Positions 26,035 through 36,181 are shown, counted from the stretch's first letter. The stretch is DNA of 64,000 nucleotides from Ulvibacterium sp965228935 (GCF_965228935.1 NZ_OZ245846.1:4960001-5024000); one strand, 5' to 3'. The notes: generated by a model from the letters alone, not told the origin. Program-made: numbers and translations.

Positions 26035-29000
26035 ATGGAAAAATTAAAAGGAATTCGACTTTTTACGTTCAATTCCATAAAAATAAGTCTAGCGTTGAAG
26101 CTTACGCTCTTTCTTTTACTAGCCTCCATCCTGTCCGTGCATGCCAATGCCTACTCGCAACGGACCAAGGTAAGCTTAAACTTTGAGAACGCTACCATGC
26201 AGCAAGTGCTGGAGGAGATAGAGGCCATAACCGACTTTAAATTTGTATATACGAACAATGAAATTGATGCGGATCAACGGGTTTCGGTCACTGCGGAGAA
26301 TGAAAAATTGTCCAGTGTTTTAAAAAGATTGTTCCAACAAACGGACATCTCTTATAAGCTAAGACGAAAATTGATCATCTTGCGTTCACTTCCCGTACCG
26401 AAACCTGTAAAGGTAGTTCCCCCGGCAGAAAAAACCGAGGAAGACCAACAACTTCAGGTATCCGGTACGGTGACCGATGTTAACGGAGACCCGCTACCCG
26501 GAGCGAACGTTGTTGAAAAAGGTACACAAAACGGCGTGGTCACGGACTTTGATGGAAAATTTACGATTTCCCTTGAAAACAGTGATGCCGTCCTACAAGT
26601 TTCCTATATCGGTTTTGTGACCAAAGAGGTGGATGCCACCCCCGGTGAGGAAATGTCAATTCCGCTCACCACCGATACCGCACAGCTTGAAGAAGTAGTA
26701 TTGGTAGGATATGGGGTACAGCGAAAATCCGACGTAACCGGCTCGGTCTCCAGTGTTGCTGGGGAAGATCTGCTAAGGCGACCCGTGGCCAACGCCATAC
26801 AAGGCTTGCAGGGCCGGGTTGCCGGTGCCAATGTATATCTGAATTCCGGAAGTCCCACAGCAGTTCCCCGAATCATAATTCGCGGATTGGGAACCATTAA
26901 CTCCAGTTCCGATCCCCTCTTTGTTGTAGACGGGGTGGTTATGGAGGATTTTCAGTTTCTCAATCCAAACGATATAGCAAGTATGGAAGTGCTCAAGGAC
27001 GCCTCCTCTACCGCCATTTATGGGGCTCGAGGGGCCAACGGCGTAATCTTGGTGACCACCAAACGTGGGGCAAAGACCGATGGCATAACGGTTTCCTATG
27101 ATAGTTTTATGAGCGCGGGCACCTTGCGGAAAAAGATGGATCTACTTAATGCGGAAGAATTTCTTGAAGTGGTAGAGACAGGTTTTGCCAATACGCCCAA
27201 ATATCGCGATGATGTAACCGTAGCACCTATTTTGACCCGGGACGATCCCCGGCTTTTTGATGCCCAGGGCAATCCCTTGTACGATACGGATTGGCAAGAA
27301 GAGGCCACCCGTACGGCCATTACGCACAACCATCAGCTCTCCATTCAGCAAAGAAACGGGAACTCCTCCGTGGGGGTCTTTTTGAACTTTGCGGATATTG
27401 AGGGCATCATGCTCAACAACGATTTGGAGCGCTGGAACGGAAAATTGGCCTATGATACCAAAATAAAGGATTGGTTGTCTTTTGGAGCTAATTTGCTGGT
27501 AAATTATACCAAGGAAAATGCATACCAAGAAGATGGAGGAAACCAAATGCCGAGACGGACTATGATCGAAATGCCGCCTATATTTCCGGTACGTTTCCCG
27601 GACGGTAGCTGGTCCAATAGCCGTACCATAACCGATAACTTTAATTTGGAGGCCATGGCCAATCCGGTTCATGTCCTAGAAACCCAAATACGGCGTAATT
27701 TGAGAAACCAAATTTTTGGAAATGTCTTCTTTGAGTTCGACATTGCCGAAGGTCTCACTTTTAAGACCCAATTCGGGGTAGACAAACAGGACCGTACATT
27801 CCAATTTTTTTCTCCGAACGATTTAATCAACATTTCCGCCCCGTTGGGAGAGGCGATTTTGACCGAAGAGAAAGTAACCTTTTGGCAACAGGAGAATTTC
27901 CTTACCTATAACAAATCCTTTGAAAACTCAAGGATCAATGCGGTTCTCGGAGCCAGTTGGCAAGAACGTGAATTCTTTAGTTTCCGTGCCAGATCCCAAG
28001 GCTTCCCGGACAATTCCCTGTCCTTTTATCGCCTAGAATCGGGAAGTATTCCAGATGTACCAAGATCTGAGTACAATGCTTGGTCCATCAACTCCTATTT
28101 TGCGAGGGTTGGATATACCTATAAGGATAGATACTTAATAACCTTGACCGGGCGTGCCGATGGATCTTCCCGCTTTGGTGAAAACAATAAATACGGATTT
28201 TTCCCCTCCATAGGTTTGGGCTGGGTCTTGTCCGAAGAGGACTTTCTATCGGAATCTTCCTTTATAAACCAGTTAAAATTGAGGACGAGTTATGGGGTAA
28301 CCGGGAATACGGAAATAGACCCCTACTCTACCCTGGCAACCATAGAATCGGGTACGGCTTTGATCAATGGGCAACGGGTCAACGATAGTTTTGTAACCCG
28401 TATCCCTAACCCGGACGTAGGTTGGGAGACCACGACCCAATTTGACGTGGGAGTAGAAGTAAGTACCAATACCAATCCCAAGATCAATCTGGAACTGGAT
28501 TATTACTATAAGCTCACCGAAGACTTACTATTGGAAAGACCGATACCCCGTTCTACCGGTTTTGATAATATCCGTGATAACATTGGTTCTATCTCCAATA
28601 GAGGTGCTGATATATCGATAAGCTCTGTATACTCAAAAGAGAATTTCTCTTGGGAATCGGTTTTGAACATGAACTATAATGTAAACCGAATAGAGAAATT
28701 GGGCGCTAATGACGAGGATATCTTTCCTGGTCCGGGCTTTGTATCCGGTAGTAATACCATACTTCGGGTAGGGGAACCCGTGGCCTCCTTTTGGGGATTG
28801 GAACGCCTTGGTATCTGGGGAACGGATGAAGCGGCGGAAGCGGCAGCTGTAGGCGCCTTGCCCGGGGAAGCCAGACGTTCAACCGAACGAACCATTATCG
28901 GGAATGGCCTACCGACATGGACCGGAAGTTTTATCAACAACTTCCGTATTGGCCGATTTGACTTCACAGCCGACCTTCAATTTGTTTTTGATGTGGATAT

Positions 29001-29421
29001 ATTACAGCAGGCCCATCATTCCACAGAGGATCGATCCGGTATCGCCAATGGTTTGCGTACCATCCTTACAGAGGGTTGGACGCCCCAGAACCAGAACACA
29101 CAGGTTCAGGAAATCCGCAATCAAGGAACTTCGGGTCAGAACAGCCAAGTAGATAGCCGTTGGGTAGCCGATGGATCCTATCTTCGTGGGAATCTCTTTA
29201 CCTTGGGGTATACTTTACCCGATAACTTCGTAAACTCCATAGGCCTTAACATGCTACGGATATATGGAAGTGTCGATAACGCATTTGTGCTACAGTCAGA
29301 CAGTTTTCAGGGATTTGATCCCGAGGGATCTTCCAATGATAACCAATTCGGGCAGAATATTTTCTTTTTTCAATATCCAAGGCCTAGAACCTTTACCCTA
29401 GGCTTCAATCTTAAATTTTAA
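26035..29421 (+). CDS. SusC/RagA-type TonB-dependent receptor with STN domain
   Basis: An outer-membrane, TonB-powered transporter of 1,128 residues. After a long signal peptide (to about residue 41) comes an STN domain (about 50-115: MQQVLEEIEAITDFKFVYT, then VSVTAENEKLSSVLKRLF) that signals to FecR. A carboxypeptidase-regulatory-like domain follows (about 140-220, VSGTVTDVNGDPLPGANV), then the plug (SDVTGSVSSVAGEDL, IRGLGTINSSSDPLFVVDG) and a 22-strand barrel ending FTLGFNLKF. It imports a glycan or other ligand with the SusD-like lipoprotein encoded 5 nt downstream. No glycosidase adjoins it, so the substrate cannot be deduced. Confidence 0.96.
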   Translation: MEKLKGIRLFTFNSIKISLALKLTLFLLLASILSVHANAYSQRTKVSLNFENATMQQVLEEIEAITDFKFVYTNNEIDADQRVSVTAENEKLSSVLKRLFQQTDISYKLRRKLIILRSLPVPKPVKVVPPAEKTEEDQQLQVSGTVTDVNGDPLPGANVVEKGTQNGVVTDFDGKFTISLENSDAVLQVSYIGFVTKEVDATPGEEMSIPLTTDTAQLEEVVLVGYGVQRKSDVTGSVSSVAGEDLLRRPVANAIQGLQGRVAGANVYLNSGSPTAVPRIIIRGLGTINSSSDPLFVVDGVVMEDFQFLNPNDIASMEVLKDASSTAIYGARGANGVILVTTKRGAKTDGITVSYDSFMSAGTLRKKMDLLNAEEFLEVVETGFANTPKYRDDVTVAPILTRDDPRLFDAQGNPLYDTDWQEEATRTAITHNHQLSIQQRNGNSSVGVFLNFADIEGIMLNNDLERWNGKLAYDTKIKDWLSFGANLLVNYTKENAYQEDGGNQMPRRTMIEMPPIFPVRFPDGSWSNSRTITDNFNLEAMANPVHVLETQIRRNLRNQIFGNVFFEFDIAEGLTFKTQFGVDKQDRTFQFFSPNDLINISAPLGEAILTEEKVTFWQQENFLTYNKSFENSRINAVLGASWQEREFFSFRARSQGFPDNSLSFYRLESGSIPDVPRSEYNAWSINSYFARVGYTYKDRYLITLTGRADGSSRFGENNKYGFFPSIGLGWVLSEEDFLSESSFINQLKLRTSYGVTGNTEIDPYSTLATIESGTALINGQRVNDSFVTRIPNPDVGWETTTQFDVGVEVSTNTNPKINLELDYYYKLTEDLLLERPIPRSTGFDNIRDNIGSISNRGADISISSVYSKENFSWESVLNMNYNVNRIEKLGANDEDIFPGPGFVSGSNTILRVGEPVASFWGLERLGIWGTDEAAEAAAVGALPGEARRSTERTIIGNGLPTWTGSFINNFRIGRFDFTADLQFVFDVDILQQAHHSTEDRSGIANGLRTILTEGWTPQNQNTQVQEIRNQGTSGQNSQVDSRWVADGSYLRGNLFTLGYTLPDNFVNSIGLNMLRIYGSVDNAFVLQSDSFQGFDPEGSSNDNQFGQNIFFFQYPRPRTFTLGFNLKF

Positions 29422-29426
29422 TAGCT

Positions 29427-31013
29427 ATGAAGTATCTAAAAATAACAGGTTTTTTAAGTCTCATGCTATTCATGGTGTCCTGCTCCGACTTTTTGGAAGA
29501 GGAACCACGGGACCAGCAAAGCGTTGATCAATTTTTTGCGGAGCCCGGTCAAGCTGAAAGTGCCGTAAACTTTCTGTATCAAAACGGGGCTCCCGATATG
29601 TATATCAGTCAAGGCGTATTTAGGGGTTCTGACGCTATGTATCTCCAGTATCTCTCCGGTTTTTTTGACAATGAGTTTAGTGGTCAGGAACGTCAGGTAG
29701 ACCTTGCCCAGCAATTGGCCATCTCCCCTACCGAAATAGATGCTACATTGAATCGCATATGGCAGAATCTTTATCAAAGTATCTCAGGGGCCAATCTGGC
29801 CATTGCGAATATTCCGGATACGCCAGGTCTTTCTGAAGTAGAAAGCAATAACCTTATTGCACAGGCCAGTTTCTTTAGAGCGTTTGCTTATTTTTATCTG
29901 GTACGGATGTTCGGTGACGTACCCTTGATAACCGAACCGGTGGGTGGCCTGGAAGAGGTTTTTGTACCCCGCGCCCCTGTTTCGGAGGTGTATGACCTTA
30001 TTGTTTCCGATTTAAACGTGGCCACTGCGGCAGGAAGCCTACCCAATGGCAATATGGTGAACAACGGTTTTCGTATAACTAGGGAAACTGCCCTAATGCT
30101 CTTGTCGGATGTTTACTTGACCATGAGCGGGGCACCCTTGTCGGACAACCGCTATGCCAATGCCGCGGAAGCTGCACGAGCGGTCATCAATAGTGGCGCG
30201 TTCTCCCTAATCCCCCATGATAGGGACGGGGATGGGAACGTTATCTTGGAAAATAGCGCCTATAACAAAATGCGAAGGGCAAAGACTTTAGCCGAAGATT
30301 ATATCTATCAGATTGAATATGAAGTCGGTATCCGTTCATTTCCCTATCCGCAATGGTCGTTTCCCGCCTCTACCAGCGGTAGTGTGGGGTCGGCCTATGC
30401 GAATATCAATAACGCCTACGGCCCAAGGCCCGAACTCTATGCACAGTATGACCAGACTCTAGACCTTAGGGCACAGGAAAAGCAGTATTTCCATACCACT
30501 TTTACTACTACGGGCGGCGATGAGATTACCTTTCCGGTAACCCCCTATATCTGGTTGGACGAGGAGGTCTTTTTTACCACCGCACAGTCCGCCAAGAATT
30601 TAAGGGTGTACAGCTACCCAGAGGCCTTATTGGTCGCTGCCGAAGCCATAGCACAATCGGAGGGTGTAACCGCCGAGGCCGTTGACTACCTTACCCAGAT
30701 ACGGGCCAGGGCCTATTGGACCACGGATCCGGAAACCATACGAGCGGGACTTGCCGGACTTTCGGTAGGCGATTTTGTGGAAGAGGTCTGGAAGGAAAGA
30801 AATCGGGAGCTGATATTCGACTCAAAACTTTGGTTCGATATGGTACGGACAAGGAAATATCCCGCCGGGGCCGATGGCGATGTTACCTTTGTCGATTTGA
30901 TAGGAAGGCAAAATACCTTTGGGCAGACCTTTGAAGAAAAGCATTTGCTATTGCCCATATCGGATTCCGAGATACAAACAAACCCTGAATTGACCCAAAA
31001 CCCTGGGTATTAA
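29427..31013 (+). CDS. SusD/RagB-family nutrient-binding lipoprotein
   Basis: 528 residues with lipobox MVSC. It has the family N-terminal part (SDFLEEEPRDQQSVDQFF), the TPR-like helical core (ANLIAQASFFRAFAYFYLVRMFGDVPLI, given as parts about residues 148-175) and the C-terminal RagB segment with ERNRELIFDSKLWFDMVRT. It is the outer-membrane lid and binding partner of the SusC-like receptor upstream. The operon ends in the terminator at 31101-31134. Confidence 0.96.
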   Translation: MKYLKITGFLSLMLFMVSCSDFLEEEPRDQQSVDQFFAEPGQAESAVNFLYQNGAPDMYISQGVFRGSDAMYLQYLSGFFDNEFSGQERQVDLAQQLAISPTEIDATLNRIWQNLYQSISGANLAIANIPDTPGLSEVESNNLIAQASFFRAFAYFYLVRMFGDVPLITEPVGGLEEVFVPRAPVSEVYDLIVSDLNVATAAGSLPNGNMVNNGFRITRETALMLLSDVYLTMSGAPLSDNRYANAAEAARAVINSGAFSLIPHDRDGDGNVILENSAYNKMRRAKTLAEDYIYQIEYEVGIRSFPYPQWSFPASTSGSVGSAYANINNAYGPRPELYAQYDQTLDLRAQEKQYFHTTFTTTGGDEITFPVTPYIWLDEEVFFTTAQSAKNLRVYSYPEALLVAAEAIAQSEGVTAEAVDYLTQIRARAYWTTDPETIRAGLAGLSVGDFVEEVWKERNRELIFDSKLWFDMVRTRKYPAGADGDVTFVDLIGRQNTFGQTFEEKHLLLPISDSEIQTNPELTQNPGY

Positions 31014-31100
31014 ATTTAAAGAAATGGGGAATAGTTGCCCATAAACGAAATTAAAATACAAATTATCTTGTTGTAGTTAGTTTAGTTTGAGTTAGTTTGG

Positions 31101-31134
31101 AAAACCGGTGTACGTTTTGTCGCCGGTTTTTTTT
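31101..31134 (+). terminator. Rho-independent terminator of the susC/susD operon
   Basis: AAAACCGGTG (31101-31110) pairs with CGCCGGTTTT (31121-31130), one G-T pair, around a 10-nt loop, followed by four more T. Confidence 0.85.
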
Positions 31135-31168
31135 ATCTACTTGAAGAACTTTTCTGTGTTGACCGTTA

Positions 31169-31570
31169 CTAACTCGCCAATGCCGTACATACCTTTTCCG
31201 GATCCCCAAAAACAGTAACTTCTTGTACTAGTTTAGACACGGCACTGTCCAATCGCTTGCCGTTTAGGGGCTTGTTTATAAAATCGATCGCTCCTTGGGA
31301 ATACGCCTGAAGTTCAAATATCGGTCTCGTAGAGTTCATGATCACCTCTACCGGTTTCTTGAACATTTTTTTGAGTGAGAATCCGTCTATTTCCGGCATT
31401 TCAACATCCAGAAGCACAATATCCACATCCATAGTATTTACCGCCCTTAATCCTAAAAAAGGATTGGTAAAGGCCCCTAAAAGTTTCAATCGTTTATTTT
31501 GTTGTATCAACTTGGAGGACATCAAAAGCTGCATGGGGGAGTCATCGATTACGATTATGTTCAATAGCAT
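31169..31570 (-). CDS. Stand-alone receiver-domain protein (CheY-like)
   Basis: 133 residues consisting of one receiver domain: acidic pair IDD (9-10), phospho-acceptor Asp55 in LLDVEMP, a Thr in NST and the conserved Lys in INKPL. No output domain is present. It lies between the sus operon and a divergent methyltransferase, with no kinase beside it, so its partner is unknown. The segment YSQGAIDFINKPL is typical of the LytR/AlgR branch of receivers, suggesting it may have lost, or never had, a LytTR output. Confidence 0.88.
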   Translation of the reverse strand: MLLNIIVIDDSPMQLLMSSKLIQQNKRLKLLGAFTNPFLGLRAVNTMDVDIVLLDVEMPEIDGFSLKKMFKKPVEVIMNSTRPIFELQAYSQGAIDFINKPLNGKRLDSAVSKLVQEVTVFGDPEKVCTALAS

Positions 31571-31747
31571 GGCAAGTAAGTTTTAAGTTAGTTTGGGACG
31601 ATGAGAACGACAAGGTTCGGGAAAATCTTACAAAAAATGGATATACCGTCAACTAAATCGATAAAATACCGATTCATTTTGAGTCCCCATATTTTTCAAA
31701 AGGGTAGTAATTCAAATTCATTATCTTGGGGATATTCAAGATTGTCC

Positions 31748-32467
31748 ATGAAAAGAAACATCCACCTTTTATTCCTGCTTGCTTCCCTATCCTCATTGTA
31801 CCTGTGCTATGGCCAGGACACCAAACCCGACGAAAGCTATACCTTTAAAAAAGGTGACCGCAACGGAATCGGGAAATGGTATATGGGACGCGAAATTGCC
31901 CATGTCATGGGTTTCCAAGGCATGGGATGGCTAGATCGTACGGAACGAGAGGACGAGGAAAATACTACCAATCTACTGGAGAATATGGCCATCCAAGCTG
32001 GTGATACCATAGCCGACATTGGTGCTGGATCAGGTCATCACGTGTTTAGAATGGCGACCATGGCCAAGAATGGTCTTATCTATGCCGTGGATATTCAAGA
32101 TGAAATGTTGGCCGAGATGCGCAGGAAAAAAGAAAAAGGCAAGGTCAAAAACGTTGAACTCATAAAAGGAAGCGAAAAAAATGTGAACCTCCCAAAAAAT
32201 TCAGTAGACAAGGCACTCTTGGTGGATGTCTACCATGAGTTCAATTATCCCATTGAAATGATAGCCTCCCTAAAAAAGGCGTTACGGCCCAATGGAAAAC
32301 TGTTTCTTATCGAATATCGCGGTGAAGATGATCGGGTTCCCATTAAAAAGCTGCACAAAATGACCCAGGCACAGGCCGTTAAGGAAATGCAGGCTGCAGG
32401 ACTAAAATTGGAAGAAAATATCGGCAATCTGCCTTGGCAACATTGCATGGTCTTTAGTAAGGAATAG
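31748..32467 (+). CDS. Exported class I SAM-dependent methyltransferase
   Basis: The ATG at 31748 gives MKRNIHLLFLLASLSSLYL followed by CYGQ, a signal peptide; the frame is open from 31601, but that part lacks coding character. The mature protein has methyltransferase motif I as IADIGAGSGHHVFRMA, then YAVDIQDEMLAEM, and a UbiE-like strand KALLVDVYHEF. SAM is cytoplasmic, so a signal peptide on such an enzyme is odd, though many Bacteroidota and Proteobacteria encode similar proteins. It may act in the periplasm with an unknown donor or be a non-catalytic homologue. Confidence 0.85.
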   Translation: MKRNIHLLFLLASLSSLYLCYGQDTKPDESYTFKKGDRNGIGKWYMGREIAHVMGFQGMGWLDRTEREDEENTTNLLENMAIQAGDTIADIGAGSGHHVFRMATMAKNGLIYAVDIQDEMLAEMRRKKEKGKVKNVELIKGSEKNVNLPKNSVDKALLVDVYHEFNYPIEMIASLKKALRPNGKLFLIEYRGEDDRVPIKKLHKMTQAQAVKEMQAAGLKLEENIGNLPWQHCMVFSKE

Positions 32468-32544
32468 GTCTTGGGACCAGGTTTGTAATCCCAATCCGTG
32501 AAAATGAACAAGGCTAACCGTGTTATAGGTCTAAATTTAGGATT

Positions 32545-34077
32545 TTAGTCTTTAGTAACATGCGCTTCAATCCATTGTTCTGCCTCCTGGGTATACCACC
32601 AGGGCGAGAAGTTTTTGGCTTCTACAATATTTTTATAGTATTTCAGACTTTTGTCCGGTACTTCCTTTATTTGAAAAAAATTGGCCATATAAAAATTGGC
32701 ATAGGGATTGTCTTTGTCCGCTTCCAATAGGAGTTCCCCTACCTCCTCAAATTGATTATCGAAATCTGTAAATTCTTCCTTACCCCGCATATGATCCATG
32801 AATTTTAGCATATACAAATTTCGTAGTAAGACCAAATCCCCATAACTCTGGTAATCGGGAAAATGTATAAAAAACCGATTCAGGATTTGCTTACTTAGTT
32901 CACTTTCATGTTCGTCATATCTACTCATAAAGGTTGCTGCCAAGGATTGGGCCATCAGTTTTTTACGAATGAATTCCCGTTTGCCCTTTTCGGTTAATCT
33001 ATCTTCCAACGCTTTCAGCGTGCCTTGGTCTTCAAAAAGAGGTTCTTCCTCCAAGTCAAGGACGAAATTCTTTAAAAAGCTCAATGCGAATAAGGAATAA
33101 GTGACATCACCGGCAATTAAACGGGCCGGGTCGCTCATAAGATTGTTATTCGCCGCAATGATAAAGGTCAAATCCCGCTTGGGCACTTTTAAAAACAAGC
33201 TCGAATAACAATCATATTGACCATAGCCCCATACCAGTTTTTCACCCCCAAACTCCTGGGTAAAGGCTCCAAGACCATAAGGTAGGCCGAGACGGAACGG
33301 GTTGAACATGGTATTCTTGGAAGCCTCCGAAATCAGGATATTCTTGTCCAGTGCCCTACTTAATTTGAACAGATCTCGAACTGTGGATGAAATCCCGGCC
33401 GCCGTAGAATATCCGTAGTCGATAAATCCTGGATTGGATTCTTTGGTCATATACCCGCCTTGGGGCTCCCCACCCAAAAAATACGGCTGGGCTACCTTTC
33501 TTTTTTCCGTCACCAGTTGCAGGGAATCTTGCAACAAATAGGTGTTTTTAAGTTTTAAGGGGGTGATTATCCTTTCATACATATTCGTCTTAAAATCCTT
33601 CCCACTTGCACTGTCCATGACGTCTCCCAAAAGCATAAAACGGCTGTTGTTGTAATAAAAATGTTGCCCGGGGATGCCTTGGGAGGTATGGGACAAGGCG
33701 TGTGCGATTTTTATAGAGTCGCCCACGGTTGCGTTGTCCGAATAATTTCCTACTGGTTCGCTTAAGGATAATTTACCTTCATTTACCAATTGCATCAGGA
33801 CTATGGCCGAAAATATCTTGGTCAAAGAAGCCATGGGAAGAGTCGTAACTGAATCCATGGGAATCTCTTGGGCGATATCGGCCATTCCCATATAATCCTC
33901 ATAAAGGATTTGGTCTCCCTTACCGACCAAAACACTTAGTCCCGGTATCTGAAAGTATTCTTTGAGTTCTGAAAGTTCTTCTGAAAAACGTGTTTTCTTG
34001 ACCGTTTCGACCTTCTTGGAATCGGAACATCCCAAGACAAACAATGCAGCCATTAAAATGCTAAAAAATCTACTCAT
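32545..34077 (-). CDS. Class C beta-lactamase-like serine hydrolase (lipoprotein)
   Basis: Lipobox VLGC (Cys17). Serine beta-lactamase/DD-peptidase fold with SxxK as SLTK (Ser84-Lys87) and a YxN motif in YYNN (about 141-144). The KTG-like box is replaced by a WGYG segment. A C-terminal extension of about 150 residues is helical and resembles TPR-like repeats. Such proteins act as esterases, D-aminopeptidases or peptidoglycan hydrolases in the periplasm; true beta-lactamase activity is not implied. A second member lies at 62230-63720. Confidence 0.87.
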   Translation of the reverse strand: MSRFFSILMAALFVLGCSDSKKVETVKKTRFSEELSELKEYFQIPGLSVLVGKGDQILYEDYMGMADIAQEIPMDSVTTLPMASLTKIFSAIVLMQLVNEGKLSLSEPVGNYSDNATVGDSIKIAHALSHTSQGIPGQHFYYNNSRFMLLGDVMDSASGKDFKTNMYERIITPLKLKNTYLLQDSLQLVTEKRKVAQPYFLGGEPQGGYMTKESNPGFIDYGYSTAAGISSTVRDLFKLSRALDKNILISEASKNTMFNPFRLGLPYGLGAFTQEFGGEKLVWGYGQYDCYSSLFLKVPKRDLTFIIAANNNLMSDPARLIAGDVTYSLFALSFLKNFVLDLEEEPLFEDQGTLKALEDRLTEKGKREFIRKKLMAQSLAATFMSRYDEHESELSKQILNRFFIHFPDYQSYGDLVLLRNLYMLKFMDHMRGKEEFTDFDNQFEEVGELLLEADKDNPYANFYMANFFQIKEVPDKSLKYYKNIVEAKNFSPWWYTQEAEQWIEAHVTKD

Positions 34078-34412
34078 ACGATTTCTTTTTGAAGAGGCTA
34101 TTAAATTACATTTAATAGAGTTGAACCAATTCTATTTGTTACAGTCTCCAAGAGCACAGTAAAAACTCGGAAACAATGGCCAAATGAAAACCGTTTTTAA
34201 CCATACTAAGAAAAAACGTCATATCTTCATAGCTAGTGTTAAGTTAAGTGTACTGTGTCGTATAAGTTGCCGATATTTTTGTTCCGGGCAATGCAAAAAA
34301 TTCGCGCATAGCATTAGCTACGTAAGTATTTTTTAAAGAAGTACGGGACAAAAAGAGCAATGCTTGGTACGGCTAAAGTATGCTTAATTTAACACTAGGA
34401 TACCTTGCACCT
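34078..34412. other. Intergenic stretch with candidate promoter
   Basis: 335 nt between divergent genes. TATTTTTG at 34274-34281 is a perfect TAnnTTTG and could drive the DUF5009 gene, leaving a leader of about 125 nt. Nothing else was recognised. Confidence 0.4.
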
Positions 34413-35519
34413 ATGACCACCAAAAAAAACCACCGTCTACTTTCATTGGATGCCCTACGAGGTTTTGATATGCTCTTTATCTCCGGTGGCGGAACCTTTT
34501 TGGTGCTCCTAAAAGGAAAAACGGAAATGTCTTGGGTAGATACCCTGGCCGATCAACTAAAGCATGTACCTTGGAACGGTTTTGTTTTTTACGACTTCAT
34601 TTTTCCGCTCTTCCTATTTATTGCCGGAGTCTCACTTTCCTACTCCTTGAACAAAGGACTCGCCTTAGGACTCACGAAGGCCAACTTGTACAAAAAGGTG
34701 TTTATACGGATGTTGATTCTGATTGGATTGGGGCTTCTCTACAAGAACAGTCCGTTTCCCTTCTTTGAGCCCTCCGAAATACGTTTGGGCAGTGTTTTGG
34801 GCCGTATCGGATTTGCCTGTTTTATCACTACCCTATTGTACCTGAATTTTTCCAAGCTCCAGAGATTGTATTGGATTGCGGGCATTCTTACCGCTTACTA
34901 TGCCGCCCTATTCCTTGTACCTATACCTGGTTATGGAGCGGGAGATCTTTCCTTTGAGGGCAACTTGGTGGGATGGTTCGATCGTACCTTCTTACCTGGA
35001 CGTCTTAAGCAGGGCGACTATGACGAGTTGGGCCTACTCACCCAATTCCCGGCACTCTGCATTACTGTTTTTGGAAGCTTGGCCGGGGATACACTTCGGA
35101 GCAATGCCACCGCGGGCAAAAAAACGCTTAACCTGGTTCTAATTGGAGTGGTGGCCGTTATCATCGGGCTTATCTGGAACATGCATTTTCCTATCAACAA
35201 GCGATTATGGAGCAGTTCGTTCATAATGCTCACTAGTGGCTTGTCTTTTTTGATATTGGCCCTTTTCTACTATATCATCGATGTAAAAGGATTTAAAAAA
35301 TGGGCTTTCTTTTTTAAGGTCATCGGGCTCAATTCCCTTACCGTTTATTTGGCCTATCGCTTTATTGACTTTTCATATACCTCCTCCACGTTGTTCGGAG
35401 GGCTCTTTGACATCTTTCCCGAGAAATGGCATGAGGTACTTACAGCCTTGGGGGCAACCGCCCTGGTTTGGCTCTTTCTCTACATTTTATATAAAAGGAA
35501 AATATTTATAAAGATTTAG
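34413..35519 (+). CDS. DUF5009 membrane protein (HGSNAT/acyltransferase-like)
   Basis: About ten membrane helices over 368 residues. It starts RLLSLDALRGFDMLFISGGG, the signature of the family that includes eukaryotic heparan-alpha-glucosaminide N-acetyltransferase, which moves acetyl groups across a membrane onto amino sugars; DFIFPLFLFIAGVSL is the second conserved block. I use ATG 34413 because MTTKKNHRLLSLDALRG is the family start; the frame is open to 34380. It probably acetylates a periplasmic glycan, for instance in peptidoglycan or exopolysaccharide turnover. Confidence 0.85.
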   Translation: MTTKKNHRLLSLDALRGFDMLFISGGGTFLVLLKGKTEMSWVDTLADQLKHVPWNGFVFYDFIFPLFLFIAGVSLSYSLNKGLALGLTKANLYKKVFIRMLILIGLGLLYKNSPFPFFEPSEIRLGSVLGRIGFACFITTLLYLNFSKLQRLYWIAGILTAYYAALFLVPIPGYGAGDLSFEGNLVGWFDRTFLPGRLKQGDYDELGLLTQFPALCITVFGSLAGDTLRSNATAGKKTLNLVLIGVVAVIIGLIWNMHFPINKRLWSSSFIMLTSGLSFLILALFYYIIDVKGFKKWAFFFKVIGLNSLTVYLAYRFIDFSYTSSTLFGGLFDIFPEKWHEVLTALGATALVWLFLYILYKRKIFIKI

Positions 35520-35719
35520 TGCTCGATTTATAATCAAAGTGCTTACCTATCCAATATAAAGAAAAGAAGCACATACATTTCACAATTCAAGTCTAAGCAT
35601 GAACTTGGCCATAGGGAAACTTTAGTCCATTTGCTTCTATCCGTACATTTGGGTATTCGGATCCTATGCCCTATTGGGCATTTTAAAATAAATTGTTGAT
35701 GAAACAATAAGTCATATCC

Positions 35720-36163
35720 ATGAAAATAAGTATTCCGCCTATCCTCCTATTTTTTCTATGCACAATAGGTTGCGCCTTTTGTAATGCCCAGGAATTGGGT
35801 GAAAAAGAACAAATTGTAAAGGTCATTACCGAATGTTATATAGAACCTTTATATCTTGAAGATGACCTTGCCAAAATAAAGGAAGGCTTTCATGAGAAGT
35901 TTGCCATGTACGTATTGTACAAGGGCGAATTTTATGTAACGTCCAGAGCGAAGTGGATCGAAAACATCAAGACGACCCGGGCCAGAAATCTACCTCTAAA
36001 AAACTATGATTGGCAGTTTGAAGTCATCGATTTTGAAGGACAAACCGCTATGGTCAAACTGCGTATTGATGAGGAGAAAAAACTAAAATATGTAGATTAT
36101 CTTACCTTATACAAATTTAAAGATGGATGGAAGGTAATTACCAAACAATTTTCCATGTTCTAG
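35720..36163 (+). CDS. Exported NTF2-like / lumazine-binding-like protein
   Basis: A 147-residue protein with a signal peptide ending CNAQ. The mature part has the cone-shaped NTF2-like pattern seen in Lumazine_bd_2 proteins: EKEQIVKVITECYIEPLY at the start, FHEKFAMYVL, and the ending VDYLTLYKFKDGWKVITKQF. Small exported members are common in flavobacteria, and their function is mostly unknown. It converges on the GH78 remnant. Confidence 0.78.
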   Translation: MKISIPPILLFFLCTIGCAFCNAQELGEKEQIVKVITECYIEPLYLEDDLAKIKEGFHEKFAMYVLYKGEFYVTSRAKWIENIKTTRARNLPLKNYDWQFEVIDFEGQTAMVKLRIDEEKKLKYVDYLTLYKFKDGWKVITKQFSMF

Positions 36164-36181
36164 GTTTGGTAAATGTCCCCA

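Noticed and set aside
27142..27672. 176-codon minus-strand frame inside the susC gene
   Set aside because: It lies opposite the conserved SusC barrel and has no domain or start context; shadow frame.
32545..34077. Antibiotic-resistance beta-lactamase
   Set aside because: SxxK is present, but the rest of the active site and the C-terminal extension fit general class C serine hydrolases, not a true AmpC enzyme.
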